A DNA stretch of 43,622 bases from an uncultured beta proteobacterium (GTDB taxonomy: Bacteria; Pseudomonadota; Gammaproteobacteria; Burkholderiales; SG8-41): assembly GCA_903933915.1 (NCBI GenBank), contig CAIZLW010000105.1, positions 1 to 43,622 on the forward strand, read 5' to 3'. The position numbers were made by a program, and so were the translations under genes. The notes beneath the pieces are model-generated. The model did not search any database. It saw nothing but the letters and a program-made list of their open reading frames with translations, and was not told the origin of the DNA. Position 1 is the stretch's first letter. Each line of letters starts with the position of its first letter. This document shows, piece by piece, positions 1 to 8,131 of this stretch.

Positions 1-1139
1 ATGGAAGAACATTTGACCGCCAGCCCCCACAAGCCGAAAAACTCGGCCTGTCGTCCCGGCGGGCTGAAATAGCCGACCAGCGCCCGGCCTGCCGACTGGC
101 TGGAACCCAGGCACAGGCCGACACAATTTGCCGCCAGCCAGAACAGCGCCGCATCCGTCGCGCGCCAGGCCAGCAATACGGTAACAACCCAGCACGCCAG
201 AATAATCCCGATCGCACGCACATGCCCCGCGCGATCCTGCAGATAACCGAACAGCAGGGCGCCGATCGCCGCGGTTACGTTGACCACCAGGATTAGCACT
301 ATCGTGTCGCGCGTGGTGAAGCCCATCGCCTGCTGGGCATAGATCGCCGCCAGTGCGATCACCGTCTGGATGCCGGCCTGGTAAAAGGTCAGGCAGACCA
401 GGAAACGGCGCAGGTCGCGATAACGGTGCGCAGTGCGCAGGGTTTGCGCCAGTCCGGCAAAAGCGGCGCGCAGCGAAACGCGGGCGCCGGTCTGCGGCTG
501 CGCACGTTCGCGCAGGAACAGGAACGTCGGCAAACTGGCCAGCGCAAAAATCGCGGCGGTAATCAGCATCGTCACCGGCACGAATGCGGTGGCCGGCGCG
601 CCCGCACCCTGCGCATGGCTGACATAGGCGAGACAGAGGCCCAGCGCCGCCAGCCCGCCGAGATAACCCAGCCCCCAACCCCAGCCCGAAACCCGGCCCA
701 GCGCTTCGCCGCGGGCGATCTCCGGCAAAAAGGCGGCAATCAGGTTTTCGCCGGAACCGAAGAAAAAATTGGACAGGATGATCAGCGCGATCGCCAGCGC
801 GACATCGCCCTGACCGATCAACGCCAGCGCCGCGGTAAAGGCCACGCAGCCGAGCGTGGTCGCGACGAGCAAGCGTTTTTTTGCGGCATGGGCATCCGCC
901 CAGGCGCCGAGCAGCGGTGCGGTGAACATGATCAGCGCGTATGAAACCGCCAGCGCCGCGGTCCAGGCAAACGTCGCCCACGGCGCGTTGCCGGCCACCT
1001 CGGCGACAAAATAGGCGCTGAACACGGCGGTGATGACCACCGTGGTATAGCCGGAGTTGGCAAAGTCGTACATCGCCCACGACCACACCTCGCGCGGCCG
1101 CACGCCGGCTGCCAGACCACTGGTGGCCGGTTCCGTCAC
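1..1139 (-). CDS. UMF1/Atg22-like MFS transporter (3' end missing)
   Basis: Partial gene running off the left edge; about 379 residues are present. It is a polytopic inner-membrane protein of the major facilitator superfamily, closest in my reading to the UMF1 family (vacuole effluxer Atg22-like). The N-terminal motif WSWAMYDFANSGYTTVV, followed by many hydrophobic segments, is the family hallmark; a cytoplasmic loop with charged residues (about residue 190-215, FLRERAQPQTGAR) separates the two halves. The start is taken as GTG at 1139, because the stop codon of the small upstream gene overlaps it (GTGA), implying translational coupling. The substrate is unknown; homologues have been linked to amino-acid or metabolite efflux. 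Family call is firm, function is not. Confidence 0.8.
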   Translation of the reverse strand, partial: MTEPATSGLAAGVRPREVWSWAMYDFANSGYTTVVITAVFSAYFVAEVAGNAPWATFAWTAALAVSYALIMFTAPLLGAWADAHAAKKRLLVATTLGCVAFTAALALIGQGDVALAIALIILSNFFFGSGENLIAAFLPEIARGEALGRVSGWGWGLGYLGGLAALGLCLAYVSHAQGAGAPATAFVPVTMLITAAIFALASLPTFLFLRERAQPQTGARVSLRAAFAGLAQTLRTAHRYRDLRRFLVCLTFYQAGIQTVIALAAIYAQQAMGFTTRDTIVLILVVNVTAAIGALLFGYLQDRAGHVRAIGIILACWVVTVLLAWRATDAALFWLAANCVGLCLGSSQSAGRALVGYFSPPGRQAEFFGLWGLAVKCSS

Positions 1140-1288
1140 TGTTTGCGAACCGCTACAGCTTGCGAAGAGCGCATCGCAGCCAGACGCCTGCCCTGTGCCG
1201 ACGCCAGCAACATCCGGCATAACCGCATACCGGTACACCACACCACCAATCCGAAAAAAACCGCCAGCACAATCAGCAACACACTCAT
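1136..1288 (-). CDS. Small single-pass membrane protein coupled to the MFS gene
   Basis: Predicted 50-residue protein beginning MSVLLIVLAVFFGLVVW: one hydrophobic helix (residues about 2-20) and a short basic tail (RLAAMRSSQAVAVRKQ), so probably a bitopic inner-membrane peptide with a positive cytoplasmic end. The start at 1288 is preceded by AAGGAG at a spacing of 7 bases; the ATG two codons earlier is too close to that site, and longer versions of the frame lack one. Its TGA overlaps the GTG start of the transporter, so the two are likely translated together. It may be an accessory peptide of the transporter. I recognise no family. It could be only a leader that drives coupling. Confidence 0.5.
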   Translation of the reverse strand: MSVLLIVLAVFFGLVVWCTGMRLCRMLLASAQGRRLAAMRSSQAVAVRKQ

Positions 1289-1604
1289 GATCATTCTCCT
1301 TACCTGATGCTCCCGCTGTAACTGCGAGCAACTCCCGTACCCGGCGCCAAACACGACCAGCGCACAACTGCAGCGGACAAGCGGTATTCAGCCGCCATGA
1401 TTCGTCGAATTCCGGACGCTAACGGCGATTATCCGGCGTGATCTATTGCACAGGTGAAGGGTCTGCGTCCTGTCTCCGCGCAGAGACAAAAATAATGATT
1501 AAGAACAGGGGCTTGGCATCAGGAACCGATTGACTGTCGTGATTTGACGACGCACCAGAGCCTCGGATAAATCGTAACCATATGTTTTTATTGATAAATA
1601 AATC
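1289..1604. other. Divergent intergenic region, no gene seen
   Basis: About 315 bases between the small membrane-protein gene (minus) and the sigma-54-like site of the lipoprotein gene (plus). It should hold the promoter of the minus-strand pair. The right third (about 1575-1604) is clearly AT-rich compared with its surroundings, which would suit an IHF or activator site upstream of a sigma-54 promoter, but I could not match a good IHF consensus. I see no RNA gene or convincing open frame here. Confidence 0.4.
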
Positions 1605-1620
1605 TGGCACGCGATCTGCT
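1605..1620 (+). promoter_or_regulatory. Sigma-54-type (-24/-12) promoter candidate
   Basis: TGGCACG-CGAT-CTGCT matches the RpoN consensus TGGCACG-N4-TTGCW at all defined positions but one (C instead of the first T of TTGC), with the exact GG-to-GC spacing. Initiation would be expected near 1631, leaving a leader of roughly 27 bases with AAGGAG before the ATG at 1658. A sigma-70 alternative using TTATAC at 1624-1629 has a poor -35 and a bad spacer. Confidence 0.5.
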
Positions 1621-1657
1621 CAGTTATACCGTGATTCCGTTCATGCAAGGAGATGCA

Positions 1658-1873
1658 ATGAAGCGATATACGTCGATTGTTCTGGCCATTGTGCTGCTCG
1701 GCCTGGCTGCCTGCTCGACCTCACCCACCAATAAACAGGTGGGGGCTACCGCGGGCGCCGTAATCGGTGGCGTGGTGGGTTCAGCGCTGACCGGCGGCAG
1801 CACCGTAGGCACGGTCGCTGGCGCCGGTGCCGGTGCCGCAGTGGGCTACGAAATCGGCAAGCGGGTCAAGTAA
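1658..1873 (+). CDS. Glycine-zipper outer-membrane lipoprotein (OsmB-like)
   Basis: 71-residue precursor. A lipoprotein signal peptide ends in LGLAAC, with the lipid-bearing cysteine near residue 19 followed by STSPTNKQ. The mature part is a glycine-zipper hairpin (GATAGAVIGGVVGSALTGG, then GTVAGAGAGAAVGYEIGKRV), as in OsmB/Rickettsia 17 kDa-type small lipoproteins that insert in or sit on the outer membrane and are often stress-induced. The start is ATG 1658 with AAGGAG five to six bases upstream; earlier starts in frame lack this. It stands alone, with its own putative sigma-54 promoter and a strong terminator at 1920-1972. Exact role unknown. Confidence 0.8.
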   Translation: MKRYTSIVLAIVLLGLAACSTSPTNKQVGATAGAVIGGVVGSALTGGSTVGTVAGAGAGAAVGYEIGKRVK

Positions 1874-1919
1874 CGACGGTTCTCCTCCGAGCAGGGCGCA
1901 GCGCAAAGAACCCCTGTTT

Positions 1920-1972
1920 ACCCCGGCGCGCCCCGAAGGAAGTCCCCTTGGGGGACAAGCCGGGGTTTTTTT
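1920..1972 (+). terminator. Rho-independent terminator built on a dispersed repeat
   Basis: The outer stem CCCCGGC (1921-1927) pairs with GCCGGGG (1959-1965) and is followed by seven T. The loop contains a second hairpin, TCCCCTTGGGGGA. The inner 29 bases (1926-1954) recur exactly, inverted, at 29213-29241, so an intergenic repeat makes up most of the terminator. Confidence 0.8.
1926..1954 (+). repeat. 29-bp dispersed intergenic repeat, copy 1
   Basis: Begins GCGCGCCCCGAAGGAAGT and ends CCCCTTGGGGG. An exact inverted copy lies at 29213-29241 and a degenerate copy at 29093-29119. The CCCC(AA/TT)GGGG core can form a hairpin. Repeats of this appearance are common between genes in Burkholderiales, from memory. 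Confidence 0.75.
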
Positions 1973-2010
1973 GCCTGATGTTCCGGGTCGATCCGGGCGC
2001 ACGGCACCAC

Positions 2011-3690
2011 TCAGGATTGGGAAGGCACCTTGCGCAGGACGACCTGATCGCGTCCACGGGCCTTCGCCTCGTACATCGCCGCATCCGCTTCCCGCACCAG
2101 CACGTCCCCGGACGGCGACGCATCCTCGCTGAGGCCAATGCCGATCGACACGGTGACGCTCCCCAGCGATGCCCCCTCGTACGATAGCGGCATCTCGGCA
2201 ATGCGCGCGCGCAGTTCACGCGCACGCAGCAGGGCCACCTCTTCGCTGGCCTCCGGCATCACCACAATAAACTCTTCGCCGCCATAACGCGCGACGATGT
2301 CGGTACCGCGCACCACGCGTCGCACCACCTTCGCAATGCACTGCAGCACCATGTCGCCCGCCTGGTGCCCCCGGAGATCATTCAGTTTTTTGAAGTGGTC
2401 GATATCAAACAACATTACCGCCATTGGCAATTTTTTGCGCCGGGCACGGGTAAGTTCCGCCTCCATCGCATTCCACAAATAGCGCCGGTTGTAGAGCCCG
2501 GTCAGCTCGTCGGTGACGGCCTGCGCACGCAACCGCTCCAGCGCATCCTGCAGCAGCAAATCCCGGCTCTGCAGTTCGCTGGTCATTTCATCAAATGCCG
2601 CACCGAGCTGGTTCAATTCCTCGCCTCCTTCGCCAAAACCGCTGCGCGCACTGAAATCGCCGGCGCGCACCCGTTCGGTCAAGCCCAGCAGCACACGGAA
2701 ACGGCGGGTAACGAAAATTTCGGCGCCGTACCAAGCCAGCACAAACAACAATACGGTGGCCGCCGCAATGCCGTACAGCATCCGCCACAGCAGACGATCC
2801 GATTCGGCGTAGATGGCCTTGAATGGCGTGCTGACGATGACATGTATTGATGCCTTTTCGTCCGGATTGACGTCTACGTTGTGGAATGCGAACAGCCACT
2901 TCTCGCCGTCCATAGCGGTTTCCGTAAACAGCCCGGTCTTGTGCCCGAGCAAGTGTTCAAACACCCCCGAAGTCGGTGTTTTTTCACCAACTTTGACGTG
3001 CGTCTGCGGAAACTGTGCAAGTACAAAGCCGTTTTTATCAATGATGGTGACCGCACGCTCCTTCCCCGTTCTCGCCGCTTGCAGACGCAACTCTTCTTGC
3101 TCTTCAAACGTACCGAGATTGAGGAAGGCATAGGCGACAGCGATGACATTGCCGTTGTTGCCCAGCACGGGGTAGAAAAAATTGATCCCTGGCAAACCTG
3201 TCGCCTGGCCAGCTTGAAAACCGCCAACCACAAACTTTCTGCTGCTGATCGCCATCTGAAAAGAGTCGCGGGCGTTGACGTCGAGTTCATTCAGCGCTTT
3301 GGTCGTATTGCAATAAATATTGCCGTCGGGAAGGATCAATCCCATGTTGCGATACTGTCCGCGCATCTGCACCAGCAAATTGCGGAAATGGGTTCTGCAC
3401 ACGTCGCGGTCGCGCAGCAAATCGTGAATATCTGTAGTCACGGCAAACAGCAACTGGCTGGCGCCTTGAATGATCTGCTCCGGACGGCGCGCGATCAGAC
3501 TGGCAATCAGCTGCAGACTCTGTCTCTCGACCATCTCGGCCGAATTGCGCTGCACCAGGCTGGTGTAAATCGCAACACCGAGGATGGGTAATGCGGAAAT
3601 TACGACCAGCAGGAGAATGCGAACGCGGGCGCTGAGATTTTTCAAAATTGACCTTGTTATCAACAGGGTGCGGCCGCCTGAGGCAATCAA
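2011..3690 (-). CDS. Membrane diguanylate cyclase (Cache-HAMP-GGDEF)
   Basis: 559 residues. It makes the second messenger c-di-GMP from two GTP. Visible order: TM1 (about 24-44), a periplasmic Cache-like sensor region (about 45-300), TM2 (about 301-325), HAMP linker (about 328-380, with the AFDEMTSEL signature), and a GGDEF domain (from about 392). The active-site loop is GGEEF (470-474), preceded by an RGTD inhibitory I-site (461-464) at the canonical five-residue spacing, so the enzyme should be active and product-inhibited. No EAL domain. The listed start is a TTG without a ribosome site; a TTG at 3645 (starting KNLSARVRILLL) has AAGG upstream and is as likely. Single gene; the periplasmic signal is unknown. 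Confidence 0.88.
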   Translation of the reverse strand: MIASGGRTLLITRSILKNLSARVRILLLVVISALPILGVAIYTSLVQRNSAEMVERQSLQLIASLIARRPEQIIQGASQLLFAVTTDIHDLLRDRDVCRTHFRNLLVQMRGQYRNMGLILPDGNIYCNTTKALNELDVNARDSFQMAISSRKFVVGGFQAGQATGLPGINFFYPVLGNNGNVIAVAYAFLNLGTFEEQEELRLQAARTGKERAVTIIDKNGFVLAQFPQTHVKVGEKTPTSGVFEHLLGHKTGLFTETAMDGEKWLFAFHNVDVNPDEKASIHVIVSTPFKAIYAESDRLLWRMLYGIAAATVLLFVLAWYGAEIFVTRRFRVLLGLTERVRAGDFSARSGFGEGGEELNQLGAAFDEMTSELQSRDLLLQDALERLRAQAVTDELTGLYNRRYLWNAMEAELTRARRKKLPMAVMLFDIDHFKKLNDLRGHQAGDMVLQCIAKVVRRVVRGTDIVARYGGEEFIVVMPEASEEVALLRARELRARIAEMPLSYEGASLGSVTVSIGIGLSEDASPSGDVLVREADAAMYEAKARGRDQVVLRKVPSQS

Positions 3691-3802
3691 TCAGTGTGGC
3701 AAGACTAACAACCGGCGGGGGGCAAGTCCACACTGGAGTCATCTATTGTTGATACACATCATTACATTAAAATTACCCGGTCCGGCGTTTGATTTTTACC
3801 GC

Positions 3803-5215
3803 TCAACGCGGGTCCAGCGGCGTCATCCCGGCAAGCCCCAGCACGTTTTCCAGCCATGCACCATGCGATAGCAGCGCCGCCTCGCCCTGCGGCCGGCCGA
3901 TCAGCTGCAAGCCCAGCGGCAGGCCGGACGGGGTGAAACCGCCGGGAACAGCCAGTACCGGACAGGCCGTCATGGTGACCGCGTAGGTCAGCACCAGCCA
4001 GCCCATATAGCCGGCGAAAGCGACGCCATCCCAGCTTGCGGGGTAACGCAGGTCGACATCGAACGGCGGGCATAAGGTCGCGGGGCAAATCAGTGCATCG
4101 TATTCCTCAAAAAAAGCGGCCGCGCGACGGATGATTTCGCCTTGCGCGATTTCAGCGGCGACGACATCGGTCAGTTTGAGACCCAGACCGTATTCGATGT
4201 TTTCGATGACTTCCGACTTGAGCACCCCGCGATGCTGCGCCAGCAACGGTGCCACGCGGGCGATGTAAACCGCGCCACGCAATTTCAGAAAATTTTCACC
4301 CGCATCACCAAGCTCGGGATGGGCGTCGACCACTTCCACCCCTTCAGCCGCCAGTTTTTCCGCGACATTCGCGATGCAGGCGCGCACATCACGATCCACC
4401 ACCGGTGCGATACCCAGATCGGCGCTGACCGCGACACGGCGCGGCCGTTCGGGACGCGCCGCACATTGCGCAAACGATGGCAGCGGCTCGCGCGGCGACA
4501 GCGGATCGCGGGCATCGAATCCCGCTTCAGCATCGAACATCAACGCGACATCGGCCACCGTGCGCGCCATCGGCCCTTCGACCGACAGCGGGTTGAACGG
4601 CTGTTTCTGCAGCCGCGCCACCCGGCCCGGACTGGGCCGCAGCCCGCTCACCGAACAGAACGCCGCCGGCGTGCGGATGCTGCCGCCGAAATCATTGCCG
4701 GTGGCCATCCACACCTGCCCGGCCGCCAGCGCCGCGGCGCTGCCGCCGGAAGAACCGCTCGCGCTCATCCGCGTGTTCCACGGATTGCGCGTCGCGCCGA
4801 ACACGTCGTTGAACGTATTACCGCCTGCGGCAAACTCCGGCAGATTGGTTTTGCCGACGATGATGGCGCCGTGCGCTTCCAGCCGCTGCACCACCGGATC
4901 GGAACCCGGTGCGATGCGGTTCTCGTAGACGCGCGAACCCGAAGTGCAGCGTAGGCCTTCGACATCGGTGTTGTCCTTCACCGCAATCGGCAGGCCGTGC
5001 AGAAAACCGGCGGGGCGACCGGAACGCGAACTGCTCATCAAGCGCCGCGCATGCTCGCGCGCACGATCAAAGCACAACGTCACCATCGCATTGATCGCAG
5101 GATTGGTTTCAGCAATACGCGCTTCGACCGCATCCAGCAATTCCAGCGGCCTCACTTCGCCCCGGGCCAGTTTGGCCACCGCTTCCGTGGCAGTCCATTT
5201 TATGAATTCATGCAT
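3803..5215 (-). CDS. Amidase (amidase signature family)
   Basis: 470 residues, usual for the amidase signature family, which hydrolyses carboxamides through a Ser-cisSer-Lys triad. The triad is visible as K80 (in LPIAVKDNTD), S155 (in SASGSSGGSA) and S179 (in NDFGGSIRTP), with the standard 24-residue S-S spacing. The start at ATG 5215 has GGGGGAG five bases before it; longer readings extend into the divergent promoter region. It is not a clear GatA: it stands alone without gatB or gatC. It is transcribed away from the thiamine-diphosphate enzyme at 5331, with 115 bases between them to hold both promoters. The substrate could be a small amide whose acid enters the neighbouring pathway, which is inference. 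Confidence 0.88.
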   Translation of the reverse strand: MHEFIKWTATEAVAKLARGEVRPLELLDAVEARIAETNPAINAMVTLCFDRAREHARRLMSSSRSGRPAGFLHGLPIAVKDNTDVEGLRCTSGSRVYENRIAPGSDPVVQRLEAHGAIIVGKTNLPEFAAGGNTFNDVFGATRNPWNTRMSASGSSGGSAAALAAGQVWMATGNDFGGSIRTPAAFCSVSGLRPSPGRVARLQKQPFNPLSVEGPMARTVADVALMFDAEAGFDARDPLSPREPLPSFAQCAARPERPRRVAVSADLGIAPVVDRDVRACIANVAEKLAAEGVEVVDAHPELGDAGENFLKLRGAVYIARVAPLLAQHRGVLKSEVIENIEYGLGLKLTDVVAAEIAQGEIIRRAAAFFEEYDALICPATLCPPFDVDLRYPASWDGVAFAGYMGWLVLTYAVTMTACPVLAVPGGFTPSGLPLGLQLIGRPQGEAALLSHGAWLENVLGLAGMTPLDPR

Positions 5216-5330
5216 CAATGCTCCCCCGCTGAACCGCGTATTTGTTGCGCAGTATAGCGGCCGGAACCGGCGCGGACGTGATAGGCTTTTGCTCCCCGCT
5301 TTTGACACACAAACAGTTCAGGAATCTCCC

Positions 5331-7028
5331 ATGACGGCCAAATCCGCCACCCGCCCGCTGATGCAGACTGGCGCGCAAATCCTTGTCGATTCACTGATCA
5401 CCCACGGCGCCAATCTCGGCTTCGGCGTGCCCGGTGAATCCTATCTGGCGGTGCTCGACGCCATCCACGAGCGCAGCGATGAATTCAAATTCATCATCTG
5501 CCGGCAGGAAGGCGGCGTCACCAACATGGCGGATGCCTACGGCAAACTCACCGGACAGCCCGGCATCGCCTTCGTCACCCGCGGACCCGGCGCCACCAAC
5601 GCGTCGATCGGCGTGCACACCGCATTCCAGGACTCCACGCCGCTGATCCTGTTCATCGGCCAGGTTGGCAACGACGTTGTTGAACGCGAAGCCTTCCAGG
5701 AAATCGATTTTCGCCGCATGTTCGGCCCGATGTGCAAATGGGTGGCGCAGATCGACCGCGCCGACCGCGTTGCCGAATACATCAGCCACGCCTTCCACGT
5801 CGCGACCTCGGGCCGTCCCGGTCCGGTGGTGCTGGCGCTGCCCGAAGACATGCAGACCGACATGGCGCCGACGTCGAAGGCCGCGCGTTACCAGCGCGTT
5901 GCCGCCAATCCCGGCGAGTTCGACATGCACAAGCTGCGTGACCTGCTGGGCAAAGCCAAAAAACCGCTGATGATGGTCGGCGGCGGCGGCTGGACCAAAC
6001 AGGCGAGCGAAGACATCCTCGCCTTTGCCCGCGCCTTCAACCTGCCGGTATGCGCTTCGTTCCGCTGCCAGGACCTGGTCGACAACCGCGACCCGCATTA
6101 CATCGGCGACGTTGCCGTCGGCCTCAACCCGAAACTGGCCGAACGCATCAAGACCAGCGACCTGATGCTGGTCGTCGGCGCGCGCCTTGGCGAATGGACC
6201 ACGGCCAACTACACGCTGTTCGACATTCCGCGTCCGGCGCAGAAGCTGGTGCATGTGCATGCCGGCGCCGAAGAACTCGGCCGCGTCTATCAAGGCGAAC
6301 TGCTGATCAACAGCGGCATGCCGGAGTTCGCTGCCGCCGCGAAAAAACTCGCGCCGGTCAAACCCGCCTGGGACACATGGACCCAGGAAGCGCGCGCCGA
6401 ACTGGAAGCTTGGCAGCAACCGGTGAAGGTGCCGGGCAAGCTCAATATGAGCGAGGTGATGGATTTCCTGCGCAAACGCCTGCCGACAGAGAGCATCATC
6501 ACCAACGGCGCCGGCAACTTCGCGATCTGGGTTCACCGCTTTTATCCCTACCCCGGCTTCCGCACCCAGCTCGCACCGACCAGCGGTGCGATGGGTTACG
6601 GCGTCCCTTCCGGCGTCGCCGCAAAAATTGTCTATCCGAAACGTCCGGTGATTTCGTTCTCCGGTGACGGCTGTTTCCTGATGAACGGCCAGGAACTGGC
6701 TACTGCCGCGCAATATGACGCCAAGGTGATATTCATCGTCGTCAACAACGGCATGTTCGGCACTATCCGCATGCATCAGGAACGCAACTACCCCGGCAAT
6801 GTCAGCGGTACGCAGTTGAAAAATCCCGACTTTGCCGCGCTGGCTCGCGCCTACGGCCTGCATGGCGAGATCGTTGAAAAAACCGAAGACTTCGAAGCCG
6901 CGTTCGAACGCGCCTGGTCGGCAAAAACCGCGTCGCTACTGGAACTGCGCGTCGATCCCGAGGCGATCACGCCACGCACCACGCTGTCGGCGATCCGTGC
7001 CGAGGCGAAGAAAAGCAAAAAAGGCTGA
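5331..7028 (+). CDS. Thiamine-diphosphate enzyme, acetolactate synthase-like
   Basis: 565 residues with the three domains of the acetohydroxyacid synthase/benzoylformate decarboxylase superfamily: N-terminal pyrimidine-binding (GFGVPGESYLAVLDA; the activating Glu about residue 59 in CRQEGGVTNMADAYG), central domain (about 200-330) and C-terminal diphosphate-binding domain with the GDG...N metal motif (SGDGCFLMNG from about 443, then VNNGMFGTIRMHQE). The conserved Glu is kept, unlike in glyoxylate carboligase, where it is Val. No small regulatory subunit is nearby, so valine/isoleucine synthesis is unlikely; a catabolic carboligase or 2-oxoacid decarboxylase is more plausible. First gene of a plus-strand set with the genes at 7146, 8132 and 9050. 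Confidence 0.87.
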   Translation: MTAKSATRPLMQTGAQILVDSLITHGANLGFGVPGESYLAVLDAIHERSDEFKFIICRQEGGVTNMADAYGKLTGQPGIAFVTRGPGATNASIGVHTAFQDSTPLILFIGQVGNDVVEREAFQEIDFRRMFGPMCKWVAQIDRADRVAEYISHAFHVATSGRPGPVVLALPEDMQTDMAPTSKAARYQRVAANPGEFDMHKLRDLLGKAKKPLMMVGGGGWTKQASEDILAFARAFNLPVCASFRCQDLVDNRDPHYIGDVAVGLNPKLAERIKTSDLMLVVGARLGEWTTANYTLFDIPRPAQKLVHVHAGAEELGRVYQGELLINSGMPEFAAAAKKLAPVKPAWDTWTQEARAELEAWQQPVKVPGKLNMSEVMDFLRKRLPTESIITNGAGNFAIWVHRFYPYPGFRTQLAPTSGAMGYGVPSGVAAKIVYPKRPVISFSGDGCFLMNGQELATAAQYDAKVIFIVVNNGMFGTIRMHQERNYPGNVSGTQLKNPDFAALARAYGLHGEIVEKTEDFEAAFERAWSAKTASLLELRVDPEAITPRTTLSAIRAEAKKSKKG

Positions 7029-7039
7029 AATTTCATTTA

Positions 7040-7104
7040 CAGGATGGACAGGATTTGCAGGACGAAAACCATGCGGACGAGCCGCTTTTATCCTGATCAT
7101 CCTG
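7040..7104. repeat. Imperfect inverted repeat with T-run between genes
   Basis: CAGGATGGACAGGAT (7040-7054) faces ATCCTGATCATCCTG (7090-7104), its near reverse complement, followed by TTAATTTTTTT. The stretch after it, CTCTGTGTCCTCGGT, resembles a short sequence that I remember as scattered in many environmental genomes. It could act as a weak terminator or attenuator between the thiamine-diphosphate enzyme and the next gene. Confidence 0.5.
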
Positions 7105-7145
7105 TTAATTTTTTTCTCTGTGTCCTCGGTAGCTAAAGGTTTTTT

Positions 7146-8102
7146 ATGGTTTTGTTCCTCAACGAAGACAATGTCAAAGAACTGATCACCATGCCGCTCG
7201 CGCTGGAACAGGTCGAGCGCGCGCTGAAAGACCGCGCACTGGGCAAGGCCACCGACCTGCCGCGCGCGCGCATCCAGACCCCGTTCGGCATCCAGCATGT
7301 GCTGCAGGCCTCGGCGCCGGAACTGAACACCATCGGCTTCAAGTATTACTACACCGCCGGCAGCGGGCGGAAATCGTTTTATATTCACCTGCTCAACATG
7401 AAGACCGGCCTGCTTGAAGCCATCGTCGAAGCGGTATGGCTGGGCATGATCCGCACCGGCGCCGCCAGCGGTGTTGCAGCCAAAGCACTGGCCAATCCCG
7501 GCGCCTCGGTGCTGGCGCAGATCGGCGCCGGCTTTCAGGGCATGGGCCAGCTGGAAGCCGTGGTCACCGCACTCAACATCCGCGAAGCGCGCGTCTATGC
7601 GCGAACCCGTGACAAGCTCGAAGCCTGGTGCAAAAAAATGAGCGACAAGCTGGGCATTCCAGTACTGCCTGCGGCTTCGGGCCCCGAGGCCATCAACGGC
7701 GCACATGTCGTCAACGTCATGACAAAATCATCGACGCCGGTAATCGACGGCGACTGGCTGCAACCGGGGCAACATGTCAATGCAGCGGGCTCCAATGCAC
7801 TGTCACGGCGCGAGATCGACAGCAAAACCGTCGCACGCAGCACACTGATCACCGTTGATTCGCGCGGCACGGCACGCAACGAATGTGGCGATCTGCTGCC
7901 CGCGGTTGAAAACGGTTTGCTGAGCTGGGATTCGCTGACCGAAATCGGCGACGTACTCAGCGGCAAGGCCGCGGGACGCGCGGCAAAGGATGACATCACG
8001 CTCTATGAATCACATGGCATGGGCATCCAGGACATCTACACCGCGGTGAAACTGCTGGAACTGGCGCGCGCACGCAAGGTCGGCACCGAACTGCCGATGT
8101 AA
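7146..8102 (+). CDS. Ornithine cyclodeaminase/mu-crystallin family protein
   Basis: 318 residues, the usual size. Members are NAD(P)-linked and act as ornithine cyclodeaminase, alanine or other amino-acid dehydrogenases, ketimine reductases, or on opine-like substrates. Seen here: a Rossmann motif VLAQIGAGFQGMGQLEAV (about 117-134), the substrate-lysine region GFKYYYT (about 64), and the family segment NVMTKSSTPVIDGDWLQPGQHVNAAGSN. Start ATG 7146 has AAAGG six bases upstream. It lies 117 bases after the thiamine-diphosphate enzyme with the inverted repeat between them, and 29 bases before the dehydrogenase at 8132. The specific substrate cannot be read from the sequence. Confidence 0.87.
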   Translation: MVLFLNEDNVKELITMPLALEQVERALKDRALGKATDLPRARIQTPFGIQHVLQASAPELNTIGFKYYYTAGSGRKSFYIHLLNMKTGLLEAIVEAVWLGMIRTGAASGVAAKALANPGASVLAQIGAGFQGMGQLEAVVTALNIREARVYARTRDKLEAWCKKMSDKLGIPVLPAASGPEAINGAHVVNVMTKSSTPVIDGDWLQPGQHVNAAGSNALSRREIDSKTVARSTLITVDSRGTARNECGDLLPAVENGLLSWDSLTEIGDVLSGKAAGRAAKDDITLYESHGMGIQDIYTAVKLLELARARKVGTELPM

Positions 8103-8108
8103 TATTAA

Positions 8109-8124
8109 CTTATTGTTTTTATTG
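8109..8124 (+). repeat. AT-rich 16-mer, copy 1
   Basis: CTTATTGTTTTTATTG, in the short gap just before the start of the gene at 8132. The identical 16 bases are found at 12570-12585, inside the TarD-like gene. No Shine-Dalgarno sequence is visible before 8132, so this AT-rich leader may itself help initiation. Confidence 0.6.
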
Positions 8125-8131
8125 GTATTTT

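Noticed and set aside
5391..6863. Long antisense open frame (about 490 codons) opposite the thiamine-diphosphate enzyme
   Set aside because: It mirrors a strong, motif-complete gene on the other strand; His/Arg/Gly-rich composition is typical of antisense frames in GC-rich DNA, and no domain or ribosome site is visible.
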